From Thamnaconus septentrionalis (Eukaryota; Chordata; Actinopteri; Tetraodontiformes; Monacanthidae), in contig CM020510.1 in assembly GCA_009823395.1 (NCBI GenBank), positions 1,439,273 to 1,503,272 of the forward strand: a stretch of 64,000 nucleotides of DNA, written 5' to 3'. Shown piece by piece: positions 1 to 12,244 of the stretch. Numbering within the stretch: the stretch's first letter is position 1; each line of letters starts with the position of its first letter. Under the pieces are notes generated by a model, which did not search any database, was not told where the DNA came from, and saw only the letters and a program-made list of their open reading frames with translations. A program made the position numbers and the translations under genes.

Positions 1-3000
1 CCCATCAACTATCTTTCTCTTACGGCTCAACCACACCCCAGTTTAGCCTGGCTTAAAACAAAGTTTAAAACCTGGCCTTTCCTCTTGGTCTGGCGGCTGT
101 AGTTAAAACCAAAGATAAAAGAGTGTTTGTTAAAACCTCCTGGCATCGGATAAAAACTCTATCTAAAAACCAAACACGGACGACAGACGCTCACACTGAT
201 AAAAACAATGGAAGACAGTCTCTCTGTGTGCAGAAGGGACAAGTGTCCTCCACCGCTGGGTTTATCACGCTGATGAAAGCGTTCACGGCTACGATTCCGT
301 GGAGGACGCGCCACTGAATGTCTCCATGTCTTTTGCCACTGGGGCTTTGTATAGAGTTCTCCACGCAGGCTTATTTCCATAGTTCAGGTATTTCCTCCAC
401 GGCGTATCCCATCGTCCATTTAATTTGTCTTTGTGTAAAGTTTTGATCATCGTTTGATAAAGTTTTTTCCCGTTGCGACCTCCAAGGGAACTGCTGGACA
501 GGCTTCCAGCAGAGGGCCGCCACAGTCGTCAAGTCTGGGAGCAGGCCGACATGGGGGAAGCTGTCCTCTGGGTTTGGGGTCAGGAACCTCTGCCATGCAA
601 GCTGAGGAGGGAGTGCTCGTGTCCGGACAGCCTTCTTCTCCAATGGTCCAGCAGCTGCTTGACAACCCTCTCGGATTTTAGTCCCAGCGTAGAGGCCAAA
701 GGGCGGGGTCTTCTAATCCAGGGCGGTCAGCTCCACCACCTTGCCCAGCGTCGTCACCCCTGCAGCTCGGAGGGCCTTGGAGAGTCACTCCCCCAGCTAG
801 GGGGTAGTCCAGCAGGGTTCCCTGAAGGACAGGCTCCCGCAAGAGCCAGTACAAAGAGTCGGCCTGCTCTGCCCTCTGCTTCTTCAGGAGGTTCCAAACG
901 TTAAAAACACTCCGATAAAAACAAGGCAGAGGAGCTGTGCTCATGCGAGTTGTGTCCATTAAAAACAAACTAAAATCCAGGCCAAAAAAATTAAAACGCT
1001 GCAGGATGCACCGGGCTAATGGTCTCCACAGAACATCCTTGGGGCCAGTCAGGAGCCTCTGAATGAACTGGAGTCTGAAGGCAGAGCCCCTGCTGGCCAG
1101 ATGAACCAAGCCCTGTCCTCCCTCTTCTTTGGGGAGGAAAAGGATGCTCTGTGGAGCCCAGTGCTTCCTGCCCCCCCAAAAGAAATCAATTAAAAGCCGC
1201 TGTATCTCTGCCAGGAGAGAGGCTGGGGGATCTAAAACCATTAATCTGTGCCACAAGGAGGACGAGACCAAGTTGTTGACGATGAGGGTTCTGCCTCTGT
1301 AGGACATTTTAGGCAGCAGCCACTTCCACCGTCCTAGCCTCCCCCTCACCGTCTCCAACACATTGTCCCAGTTCTTATTGTTGTGGGTCTCGTCCCCAAG
1401 TGGATGCCCAGGTATTTAAAACCGCCAGTCTTCCACTGCAGCCCACCGGGCAACTTCAGCCTACTCCTCAGCCCCTCTCCCACCATAAGAGCCTCGCTCT
1501 TCCCCAGTTCACTCACGAAGAAGAAATAAAACCAAACTCCGTTAAGAGATTTTCTAAAACACTGATGTCGTTTTGCGAGTTGATTAAAACAACCAAATCA
1601 TCAGCGTAAACAGACAGTTTAAAAGACACGCTACACTGGGGGAGACACACGCCACTTAGACTCTCCCTTAATTTGTGGAGCAGAGGCTCTATGGACAGAG
1701 AATACAGCATCCCTGAGAGAGAGCAGCCCTGCCTCACCCCTCTGAACGTCGAAGGGGCACTCAGACCGCCATTGACCTTGAGAACGCTCTCAATGCCACA
1801 ATAGAGCACCCGGATCATGGCTATGAAGTCAGGATTGAATCCAAAGGCACCCATGGTCTGCCACAGGTACTGGTGTTCAACCCTGTCAAAAGCCTTTTCC
1901 TGGTCTATGGAAATAAGACCAGTCTCAAGAGCCAATGAACTGGAGAGGTCCAAAAAATCCCGAATTAAGGTGACATTGTCACTGATGAGCCTGCCCGGCA
2001 CGCAGTAGGTCTGGTCAGGGTGGATGATGGACGACATCACCTCTCGCAGCCTAAGGGCCAGAGCTTTGGACAGGATTTTGTAATCCGTGCACAGCAAGGA
2101 CACGGCCTCCAGTTCCTGATGTCCTGCAGGTCTCCCTTCTTTGGCAGTAAGGTGGTGACGGCCTCCCACAGCTCACCGGGAGTTTTCCTCTTGATGCTGT
2201 CGTTGATCATCAGAAGAAGATCTGGTCCGATGACCGGCCAGAAGGACTTGTAAAAGTCCACAGGAAGGCCGTCAATGCCAGGAGCTTTTCCACACTGCAG
2301 GCTCCCCAGGGCGGCTTCCAGCTCCATGAGCGACAATGGTGCCGCCAACTGGGGGCTTTGCTCCTGGCTCACCTGAGGGAGACCGCTGAGGAAGTTGCTG
2401 TGCGCCTCCGGATTACTTGACCACTCACTCTTATAGAGGTCTCTGTAGAAACCGGCAGCATATTTCCTAATCCCAGAAGAATCCGAAATTTGGAACAGCT
2501 ACCCGCAGCGTAAAGAATGAATGATCTTCCTTTGTCCATTTTTCTTCTCCAGCCCAAAGAAAAACTGAGAGGGAGCATCCATCTGCGATATGTTCATGAA
2601 CCGCGACCTGACCAGCGCCCCCGCGCAGAAACCCCGAGCAGGTTGGCTAACGCCGATTGTTTGGACTTGAGGGAGTCTAAATGCCCTCGATTTCCTGTAG
2701 AAGCAGCTAAGGACTGTAACTCCTCTACCTGTCTCTCCAGATCTCTTACAGTCCGGGTTAACTCGCCTGTGGCAAAGCGAGTGAAGCTCTGGCAAAGTTG
2801 TTGGGTCTGAGTCTTCCCAAAATCCCACCATTGTTGGATGGTGGGAAAATTGGGTCTGCTCTCCCTGTGGGATAACCAAAAAAACTTAAAAGCAGTTTTA
2901 AAAGCCTGGTCATTTAAAAGAGCTGTGTTAAAATGCCAATAAGCACTATTTAAACGAATATTCTGAATAAAATGGAACAAGACACAAGACAATGATCGCT

Positions 3001-3760
3001 AAAACCAACAGGCTGGATTAAACACCCTTTAAAAATATTTAAAAGGTGTTTAAAACAGTAAAAGCGATCAAGTCTGGCGAGGGATAAAAGTTTTTTTCTT
3101 TTGTATGGCTCCAAGTGTACCGTCGTCTGTTTTGATTAAAATCTCTCCACAGGTCAGACAGCTCGTGATCTTTGATGAGCTGCCTGAGCCTGTGGGACGA
3201 CCCAGGTGTGGCTCAGGATGATTCCTGTCTCGGCGGGATCTTCGTGCAATTAAAATCGCCGCCTAAAAACATAAAATCATCATGACAGGTTTTAAGAACA
3301 TCATCTAGCTTTTTAAAAATGTAAGTCTCTCAACCCTCTGGTTGGAGCATAGACATTTAAAAACACTAGTTTTACATTTTCATAAAAAGCTATAACCTTT
3401 AGTAAAAACCCTGGAATGATTTCCTCAACACTAAAAGAAGCCGGTAAAAAATTCTGAGCCAATAAAATCCCAACCCCACCGCTGGCACTGGAATTCTGGC
3501 TCAAAATCACCTCCCCTTTAAAATCCCTCTTCCAGTCACTGACAATGTCGTCAGTGCTGTGTGTTTCCTGAAGAAACACCACATTTAATCTTTTCACCTC
3601 CATTAATTTAAAAAGAGCAGCTCTTTTAAAATCAGCCCGGGCTCCATTCATGTTTAAACTCCCCATGTTAAAATCACACATGAATGGAAAAATAAATAAA
3701 AACTCAGTAAAACAACGCAGCAGTGGCACAAAGAACAATAAAAGCAAATTAAACATCAAT
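1..3760 (-). mobile_element. Tx1/L1-lineage LINE, ORF2 (endonuclease + reverse transcriptase), degraded
   Basis: Minus-strand remnant of a non-LTR retrotransposon ORF2. The N-terminal AP-endonuclease part lies at about 3313-3759, with 'FLQETHS', 'SGGVGILL' and 'NVYAPT' visible. The reverse transcriptase core lies at about 1513-2372: 'GIDGLPVDFYKSFW', 'DQEKAFDRVEH', 'GVRQGCSLSGMLYSL' and the catalytic 'YADD'. The C-terminal part at about 678-1361 has 'YRGRTLIVNNL' and 'LLIDFFWGG', typical of the Tx1 group of L1-like elements. The frame breaks several times (for example near 2040-2370 and 1400-1510), so the copy looks dead. The element has the same orientation as tmem87a, and its 3' end runs off the left edge. 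The copy is unusually rich in TAAAA on the plus strand (TTTTA on the element's own strand). The Tx1 assignment rests on remembered family motifs. Confidence 0.88.
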
Positions 3761-3984
3761 TTCCCCTTGTTTAACTCTTCTCTGGCTTTTCCTATGGCTT
3801 TCTAAGTCTGTATACTTCCTGGTCGGTGAGCACTTCTCCAAATTTCCTCGTGAGGGGTTTGGCGGAGTTGATGAACCGCCTGAGGTCCGAGAAGTGCTCC
3901 CATATTGCTGTTTGTCTCACCCCTTTCGTGTCTTCCAGAATTTTTTCAGCAGTGCAACCGAGTAAGGTGCATCGTTATCATCTT

Positions 3985-5080
3985 GGGTTAAAACAAAGTC
4001 GCTCTCTCAACACTTGTGGCTCTTTTCTCTATTTTTGCTTTTTCTTTCACAAGTTCAGTTAATTTTCTCTTTTGTGACAATTTCATCATTTCATCATCAT
4101 CATCGCCATCGGACATTGCTTCATCGTCAAACTCAGACATGTCTACGGTGTCTACAGTTGCTTTATTCTTTTCTTTCTTCGTTTTTTTTTCGCTTCCAGA
4201 AAGTGACATGGGGGGTCCCCTTATCAGGGGCAGGCACAGATATTGGGGCGCCTCGGTGACCCCAGTCACCGCCGCACCGGGTCGATCTGAGTCGACAACC
4301 CCGCGGCACCCGGTCTGAGTACGGCCGACGAACTTCTCCTGCCGCCACCGTATCCAACGGTGCCTCCGGACCCGCCCGACTCGGGCGGCGACGCCACCTC
4401 GGCCGCCGCCACCGCCGCCTCAGGAGGGGGGGTCCCGCCTGAGGCGGATGCCTTCCGCCCGGGCAGGAGCGGACCAATGCCCTCGGCACCGCACCAAAAC
4501 ACTTCATGTGTTCGGTGGTGACAAAACCATGAAGGAAATTATCGATTTTGAAAGTACAGGATAGGTTTAAGTCACTTGTCGTGTCTTTCAGCACCATGTA
4601 CACCTGTCTTCGGTGACACACAACATGCTTGAGCTGCGGTGACTTGCAGCCTAAAGACATCATTTTATTGGTGAACGAGTTGGCCAAATCGCGACAGCTC
4701 TTTGGCCAGTACCCATTTTTTATGAACAGTGGAGCATTAGAGATCAGTACCTTCTTAAATAGGGCTCACGAGGGGAGAACGGGAGTGAAGGTGTCACCGA
4801 TCACAACACCGCAAAAACCACCTTGCCTTGTCGGTGTCGTCAAGAAACATTCATCTGTCGGTTCGAGGAAGATAACGATCGCTCCATTCATTCGGGATGC
4901 AGACTTCACGCTGCTATATCCCACCACCTTTCCAACGGCCAGTCCTGCCTGCTCTACCCAGACTCGACTGCCGGCACCAGTTTGATGGCATTCACCAGTG
5001 AGACGCTCGAAAACTCGGTAGTTGAGCGTTTCCGCTACCGGCATGCTGGTTGCTGGCTGGCTGCCAGCCCGGTCCTCCAC
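3985..5080 (-). mobile_element. Tx1-type LINE ORF1 with zinc knuckle, frameshifted
   Basis: Upstream of ORF2 on the same strand. The reading starts at about 5080 with 'VFERLTGECHQTGAGSRVW', then 'GFCGVVIGDTFTPVLP', and then, in a second frame, 'ANSFTNKMMSLGCKSPQLKHV' and 'HVVCHRRQVYMVL'. A CCHC-type start ('MKCFGCGAEG') can be read only by changing frame near 4490. An acidic, lysine-rich end follows at about 3988-4190. This order (nucleic-acid-binding domain, zinc knuckle, acidic tail, then ORF2 endonuclease) is that of ORF1 of Tx1-like elements. At least two frameshifts are present. Together with the ORF2 entry this is a near full-length insertion of about 5 kb, of which only the 3' end is cut by the window edge. 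Confidence 0.75.
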
Positions 5081-5231
5081 CCAACCACCAACACAAAAAA
5101 CACGATCTACTTACAAAACTAACACGAATTGAAAATGAAAAGACTAACGCACAAGAAGAAAAGGAAGAAACAAAGAGAAGCGAAAAGAAGCTCAAGATTC
5201 AGAAGAAGAAGGAGAAGTCTACTTTCACTCC

Positions 5232-5330
<99 letters not shown>

Positions 5331-5395
5331 GCTTTGGCCAAGTGACAGAAGTTCCCCTCCGACAGAGCCAAAGCTTCCCCGCCAGCGCCTCCTAC

Positions 5396-5885
5396 CTGAC
5401 GAGCCATCGTAGGTGATGCTCTGGAACTCGGCGTAGTACACGGCTTTCTCCAGCATGCCCAGGAAGATGACTCCTCCGATCCAGAACTGGATCCTGAGCA
5501 GGTCCCTCCAGTAGCAGGCCGACAGCAGCAGCCACAGCATGGCCAGCAGCACGTAGACGATGCACATCACCATGTAGAACTGCAGGCAACACCAGGAGGA
5601 CAGCAAAATCATCTGAAGGAGCTGATTCAGTTCCAACATGCGGAAAAATATTGAATTATTTGTACAAACAAAAGAAAGCACTATGTTAAAAAAGAAAACT
5701 CGGCACTTCATAACTGTTCTACAGTTAGTAGCAAGATATTAATATCCATATAAATACATCATATATACATACATACATACTGCATAATTATTCCCATAAA
5801 TATATACAGGGATAGTTGTGTAGTTTGAAAAGAAAATCCAACGCTTGAAGATCTAATGGGAGCCACTCGGAGTGATAGAAACATG

Positions 5886-5919
<34 letters not shown>

Positions 5920-6074
5920 GCTCACCACCATCAGAGGCCACTCCGAGGCTGAGATGTAGCCATGGGGACTCTTCATGCTGACCTGCACTGTAAAACACAA
6001 CGCTCGTCACTCTCTACGACTGCAGACACTCAGTAGAGGGACAAGAGAGACCACAGCGTTTGGATCATGATCAC

Positions 6075-6106
<32 letters not shown>

Positions 6107-6713
6107 TGGACTGACGCTGCAGACTCCAGGGGGCGCTGGGCTTGGCGGCGCTGGGCGCTCGGCTCTTGTCTGGGATCACGTTGACGTGCAGGATGAAGAT
6201 GTGCGGTCCGTCCTCCCAGCTCTGCACCACGGTGTCGTGATGAGCCGCCGCTTCCTGAGGAAGAGGAAGAGGAAGAGGAAGAAGAAGAAGAAGAACCAAG
6301 GACAACAAGTCAGTGGGCTGCTTCTAAAGTGACATTTTATTCTGTGGATATTCCCTCGTAATCTCACTTGAATTATATATTTGAATTATCGCTGGCCAGC
6401 CAGCAGCATTTAGAGCATCTGCCACTTGATCATTATTTTGCCATTCAATGTGGCCCAAACTCAGGTTGGGGGGCTCTTGATTCATTTTTACATTGGTGGG
6501 TCCCCACGCGATTCCTCTCTATCCTGACACATCACCCAGAGCTCAGTAATCCCTGCGAACACTTGGTCCCTGAAGTATCCACGGAGCTGGCTGAGCAACC
6601 CAGAATGGATACTGAGCAGCAGCAGCAGCAGTAGCAGCAGCAGTAGCAGCAGTAGTAGCAGCAGTAGCAGCAGCAGTAGCAGCAGCAGTAGTAGCAGCAG
6701 TAGTAGCAGCAGT

Positions 6714-6755
<42 letters not shown>

Positions 6756-6822
6756 GCAGCAGCAGCGGTGGCAGTGGCAGCAGTGGTAGCAGTGGTGGCA
6801 GCAGCAGTGGTAGCAGCAGCAG

Positions 6823-6856
<34 letters not shown>

Positions 6857-7252
6857 GGCAGCAGTAGCAGCAGCAGTGGTGGCAGCAGCGGAGTGTGGCA
6901 GTGGTGGTGGTGGTGGTGTGTTGTGCGGTGGCAGTGCGGTTGCAGTGGCAGTGGTGGGTGCAGCAGCAGCAGGTGGCAGTGGTGGTGGCAGTGTGGTAGC
7001 AGCCAGTGGCAGGCGGTGGCGGTGGCTGTTGGTGCAGTGGCAGGTGGCAGCAGCAGCAGCAGCAGCTGCAGCAGCGGTGGCAGCAGGCAGTGGTAGTGTA
7101 GTGGCAGCTGCTGTAGCAGTGGCAGCAGCAGCAGCTGTGGCAGTGGCAGCAGCAGTGTGGCAGCAGCAGCAGCAGTGGCAGCAGCTGTTGCAGCAGTCAG
7201 CAGCAGCAGCAGCAGCAGCAGTAGCAGCAGCAGTAGCAGTAGCAGCAGTAGT

Positions 7253-7311
<59 letters not shown>

Positions 7312-10300
7312 CAGTAGTAGCAGTAGTAGCAGCAGCAGCAGCAGCAGCAGTAGCAGTAGTAGCAGCAGTAGCAGTAGTAGCAGCAGCAGCAGCAGTAGCA
7401 GCAGTATGACACTGAATGGAACTGACTGTGCAGAAACGTGTGGATGAGCTTCTTTGACCTGCTGTGAATTTTTCTTTCCATCCTAATAATGTCGGGTTTG
7501 CGTGACAGATTGAGCTACAGAGCTCCGACCTGTTGCACTGACCTTCTGACCAGCGTCCGCTTTAACGCTGGAACTGTTGCCCTTGTTTGCTGCATCAGCC
7601 TGAAAGACAAACAGCAGCAAAATACAAACAATGATAAACCCTAAAAAGTTTGACGTGTATGATAAAAAATACTGCAATCAACGTGTTCCTCTCCTCCAGC
7701 CTGCAGGAGATGATGAGCACCTTGGGTTTCGGAGGCTCCTCCGCTGCTCTCCTCGTCCTATTGGCTGGCACCTCCGCCTTCGTGGTCGCCTGAGAGGGCA
7801 GAAGAAGCAGCTGTGTCCGGGCCTTTGACTGCTGGTGTAGATGGTTCTGCGTGTGGATTTGCACCACGATCTCACCTGCACATCCTTCAGTTGTATCGGC
7901 CGCATCTTCTTCTCAAAGTCGTTGATGTTGAACTGCAGCAGGAAGAACAGAAGAAGAGTCAGCGAGGTGGACCGGGACCATCAGGGGCCTGTGTTGAGGC
8001 CCGGTGGGCCGCTCACACTCCATTACCGTGTTTGGACTGAGGTTCGGCTGGCAGGTGATGGGGGGGTATTGGTAGAAAATGTAGTAGCCACCGCCCCCTG
8101 GTGGCAAGACGTCTTTCGAGCCAAAATAATGCGGTATGCCAATTTTCTGCAGATGTGCGAGAGATGAAAAGTGAGAGGTGATTCTGTATACACACACTTC
8201 ATGTAACAAGTTGCTGTTCATAGCCTGGCCACAAGGCTACTGCTAGCCCATCCAGACTGAAACCGCTTGGTTCTTTTGTCGTTTGACTTCCTGTTTCCAT
8301 TTGTACATTACTATTATATCTTCAGGACTGAGCCGGATCGGCGTTTGCGATATATCGGCAAATTTTTATTTATTTTTTTATCACGGTAAGAATGTCATAT
8401 CGCGGTAATAACGATAAACTCTTGTTGATGACGTAATTACGTGGTAGCCAGCAGCTCATGTGTCGCACAATAACAAGCACGGTTAATCACGAGCGATCTT
8501 TCTGTCTGCTCTCTGTGGCGATTGTTGTTAGCGAGCTACTGCTTCTGTAAACACGGCGTGCTTCAGGCGTTCTTCTTCTTCTTCTTCTTCCGCCTTCAGG
8601 GAATAAACTTGCAGCGCCACACCAGGCCGGGCATAGGTACTACATCGTTTTCAGTTGTTTCCAGCATATCCGTGTAAACGGGATTTTTAAATTTATTTAT
8701 TATTTTAAATACGGCTTCCTTGTAAAAGCGTTTTTTTTTCCGAGTGCGGTTTTAAAAAACAAAAATCCCAAAACATGGAGTTGAATGGTTTTATATTTTT
8801 TAATCGTCACTTTTATCGTTATCGCGATAAATGCCAGAAATTATCGTGATAAAACATTTGGTCCATATCGCCCATCCCGACTGATGTTTGACTCGGTGGG
8901 CCTCTGTTAATGTATGACCGCTCTGTTGTAAAAGTAACAACATGTGCTGGAGCTGCACTCGGCACAGTGAGCGAGCGACGCTTCCAAGGTTCACCAGGTT
9001 CCACTGTGTCTTCAGCACAAAGGAGTGTAAATACACAAAGGTGTGTGTATCCCTTGGATTGTGTGGCATGTGGATCATTCAGAGTCTCTCCTCTCTGTCT
9101 TTATGCCTCAACAGCAGTCAGCGCACAACACACACACACACACACGCGCACCAGGATGTCTTATCTGGGGCGGTAAAACCTGTTCCAGAGCAGCTCAGGC
9201 GTGCGGCACAGCTCACCAATCACAGCCGTGCAGCTCTGGTAGAGCGACTGAGGGACTTCACTGTAACACTCACTGTCTTCCAGTAACACCTGCTGAATAC
9301 TACAGGAGGCAAACACGTCGCAGACGTGGCAGCGTGCAGCACACAGTGCAGCACACCACCAGTCAAAGGATGGAACCTTTCTCTTTTTGCTTCTTCTTGC
9401 CTTGCCGTCTACATTGTAGCGACACTGACTCTACATGATGTCATGTGGGTTGAAGGTCTAGTGGGTAAAATTTGGCTTGATTTGGGATTTTTAATTTGGT
9501 CAAAGCTAAAACCCCATCCACTGGGTTGCAACAAAAACCTACAAAAACTTTCAATTTCTCATTTAGATGCAAAATAAACTTATTTATAGCGGAACATGTA
9601 GCACATGTCAATTCAAATGTTTAATCTTATTTTTCTGTATATACGTAGATATTTTATTTTTGTCTATATCTTCAGTTAATATAATTCTTGACCTTTTGCA
9701 CTGTAGCCTTTTTTTTGTTGTTGTTGCTGTAATTATGCAAATTTCCCCACCGTGGGATCAATAAAGGTCTTCTTCTTCTTCTTAATATACTGGCCATAAA
9801 TACATGAATTAAAGTGCATACTGGCAGCACAATAAAAGTCATTTGGTTTTCCTAGAATGGTTCTTATATATCAGGTGGACTTCTATAAAAAAAAAAAAAA
9901 AATGACACGCTGGACCTTTGAGGGAGACCCTGTCTACCTGTCGTCATACAACAAATCAATGCAGGAAAAGTGAATCGCGAAACTCGAAACAAATGTTTCC
10001 AAGAAAAATTGCAAATAAAATAATACAAACAGTCACCAGGATCAATGGACCAGCAGTCAAACAGTCGGCGAGAGTGAGGAGTGAGTGACTCACCAGCATG
10101 TTCAAGACTTCATCAGAGCAGCGGGAGCTCCTCAGATACCAGGAGACGTTCAGCTGCACTGGAGCTTCAGCCGTGCACGTCTCCACCAGCGCTGCACACA
10201 CACACACACACAAGTTTAACCAGCTGTTTGTGGCGTTTGGCACCTTTTCATACTTCCTGACACCACCAACATTTTGACTATTTTATCATGAAATAACAAA

Positions 10301-11463
10301 TAATGAAAAAAAAAAAATCTATTTGAGTTATTTTATTTTTCAAGACACCCCACAGTGGGGAAATTACCATAATTACAGCAACAGTATAGTGTAAAAAAAA
10401 AAAAAAAAGATGGAAAATTATATTGATTAAAATGAAAATAAGGTAACACACAATATATATTTGTAAGGTAAAAAATAATATGAAAAAACAAGATATTTAC
10501 ATCTTATGAACAGTATTTATTTTCTTGCTCAGACTTTGGAAGCCATTGCATACCTATATTATATATTATGAAACCTGGTAACAGCCAGTGTGTCAGTGTA
10601 TCTCTATTCCTATTCGTGCGTCCGTCTCTCTACTACAGCAGGAAAGTGGGTTCGTTTCGTGAGACTTTACTCACGTTTGATTTGGATGTAGGTGTTGTTG
10701 AAGAGAATCTTGGAGAAGTAGAAGTGGTAGCCGACCTCCTTCAGAGTAGCCTGGGGGGGGGAAAAACAAAAAAACGACAACGGATAAGAACAAAAATATT
10801 CAGTCAGAGATATTAAAGGCACGTTCTTCTGAAATGAACAACAGCGACTTGACAGAACTTGTATCCCTCTGACATGACGCTCTACATGTTGAAGGGACAA
10901 AGTGAGCAAATGTTTGCTCGTTTAGACTCAAAAAACAAACAAAACACAGAGACGAAGCGTAGAAATGTTTACTGCATTGTGCACAGCCTTGTGATCGATT
11001 GACAAAAGAGGAGGAGGAAGAAGAAGAAGAAGAAGCCTTTATTCATCCCACCCACAGTGGGGGGATTTGCATGACAAAAGGTCACTTTGAGTTCAACTTG
11101 AAACTGTTTTAGAGCCTTTGAACGATGCTTTTAGACTGTACTGACAATCAGACTGCTAACCCTAAATTACAATCGCGATAGGAAGTAGAAAATGCATCTT
11201 ATGTTTCAATCACAAATATCACGACTTGACCTTTTAATATGGACCCAAACGTGTTTCGCTTCTACACTGAATAGGAAACAAAGCAGAGCTTAATACTGTA
11301 CCGTAAGTAACTTCATATTGCACACACGCAAAATCGAATTTCAAAAAAAAAAAAAAAGCTCTCAATAAAATAAATAAAATTAACATGCCTCTTTTTTATT
11401 TGCAGCATTTTTACACGGGCTGGTAATAAATGTACAAATAAAATAACAACAACAAACCAATGA

Positions 11464-11515
<52 letters not shown>

Positions 11516-12244
11516 TCATCATCCTTCAATGAACGTCCTGTCCTGATTGACACGCCCAGAATACCAGCGGAGCATTGTGACATTTGTTTTATGACCGACT
11601 GGAATTTGGCCCGCGGGCCATAGTTGGACACCTCTGCAGTCTCGACAGAGGGTGCACAGACTCCACTAGAGGCAGTGGTCTAAGCTGCACTTTGTCCAAA
11701 GCCCATGCGCAGCAGGTGACTGCCTGGTGGTGGTGGCGGCAGGACAGACAGACAGACAGACAGACAGACAGGATGCAGGAGTTGTGACACAGATGTACAA
11801 ACACAGTGTGACACACTGGGTAGCCACTGCCAAGTCCCTTCTAGCAGAACCAATATCCTGTCGCTCGGTAGCCGGGCTAGCCAGTCGACGTTGTTTACAT
11901 GTGTCCCTTCTGACGCACTTTGGACGAGAATAATATGACATATTGTTGGAATGTTGTTAAAAGCGGGAAAGGAGACACAACGTTGTCTTCAGCTGCGGCT
12001 TCATCCCTCAGCTCGTCGCCTGACTGACGGAACGAGCTTTCGGTTCGCATGAGAAGACGCGGAGAGAGGATAGCACAACCAGGCGACTCACGTCATCGAC
12101 GTTCACGACCCATTTCCCCGGTTCGGACACAGCGCTGGCCGGTCCAGTCAGTACCGACAGCAGCAGCAGCAGCAGCAGCAGCGGGACCAGCGCCGAACCC
12201 CGCCAGCTCGTCTCGGGTCCAGCCGATCCCGACAAGTGCGCCAT
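5396..12244 (-). CDS. tmem87a: TMEM87A-like Golgi membrane protein, exons 1-10 (3' part outside window)
   Basis: Minus-strand coding exons in transcript order: 12092-12244, 10675-10750, 10094-10191, 8027-8146, 7876-7932, about 7673-7789, 7543-7599, 6116-6254, 5926-5987, 5396-5579. All have AG..GT borders and phases agree; the 3' end of exon 6 is uncertain (7721 or 7673). Exon 1 encodes a signal peptide with a leucine run ending 'GPASA'. The lumenal part carries '[14 protein letters not shown]', '[11 protein letters not shown]' and '[10 protein letters not shown]'. Exon 9 has '[13 protein letters not shown]'. Exon 10 begins the membrane bundle with '[15 protein letters not shown]', '[15 protein letters not shown]' and '[15 protein letters not shown]', which are hallmarks of TMEM87A/B (GOLD-domain seven-TM proteins of the Golgi). 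TMEM87A is chosen over B by linkage to snap23, although exon 9 looks B-like. The remaining exons should lie left of the LINE. Confidence 0.87.
6614..7405 (+). repeat. Compound CAG/CAGTAG/CAGTGG trinucleotide tract, about 790 bp, in tmem87a intron
   Basis: Nearly continuous GCA/CAG triplets interrupted by TAG and TGG units, between tmem87a exons 8 and 7. On the tmem87a RNA strand it is a CUG-type repeat. The long Ala/Val, Ser and Gln frames are repeat artefacts. Confidence 0.95.
8325..8884. mobile_element. Non-autonomous DNA transposon (MITE) with 'GGGATGGGCGATA' end
   Basis: About 560 bp in tmem87a intron 4. The right end, read on the minus strand, begins GGGATGGGCGATATGGACC, followed by ATCACGATAATTTC and ATCGCGATAACG. 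The left end holds the matching 'gcgatatatcggc' and 'atatcgcggtaataacgat' in inverted order. The high content of ATCGCGATAA and the end-to-end symmetry fit a hAT-type MITE common in fish. The exact left border is unclear. Confidence 0.55.
9590..9785 (+). mobile_element. SINE/LINE 3' end with '..CCCACCGTGGGATCAATAAAGG' tail
   Basis: The tail is 'aatttccccaccgtgggat' + 'caataaaggtctt' followed by CTT repeats. This is the L2-type 3' tail shared by fish LINEs and their SINEs. Matching tails in the other direction lie at about 10335-10385 and 11035-11080. Confidence 0.6.
10310..10540 (-). mobile_element. Minus-strand copy of the same L2-tailed SINE/LINE family
   Basis: Contains 'ccccacagtggggaaatta', the inverse of the tail at 9740-9770. 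It then has 'aacaagatatttacatctta' and 'tgaacag', which recur at about 15370-15395 in capns1 intron 3. So this stretch and 15290-15420 are copies of one interspersed family. Confidence 0.55.
11030..11085 (-). mobile_element. Short minus-strand fragment of the L2-tailed family
   Basis: 'gcctttattcatcccaccc' + 'acagtggggggatttgcat' is the same tail in inverse orientation, preceded by a GAA run (the tail microsatellite). Confidence 0.5.
11465..11515 (+). repeat. (AAT)n microsatellite
   Basis: About 16 uninterrupted AAT units in tmem87a intron 1. A remnant with 'ggcccgcgggccatagttgg' (a common hAT-type repeat end) lies just right of it at about 11605-11635. Confidence 0.9.

Noticed and set aside
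6768..7447. Ala/Val-, Ser- and Cys/Tyr-rich frames in the CAG tract
   Set aside because: Repeat translation only; the tract lies in an intron of tmem87a on the other strand.
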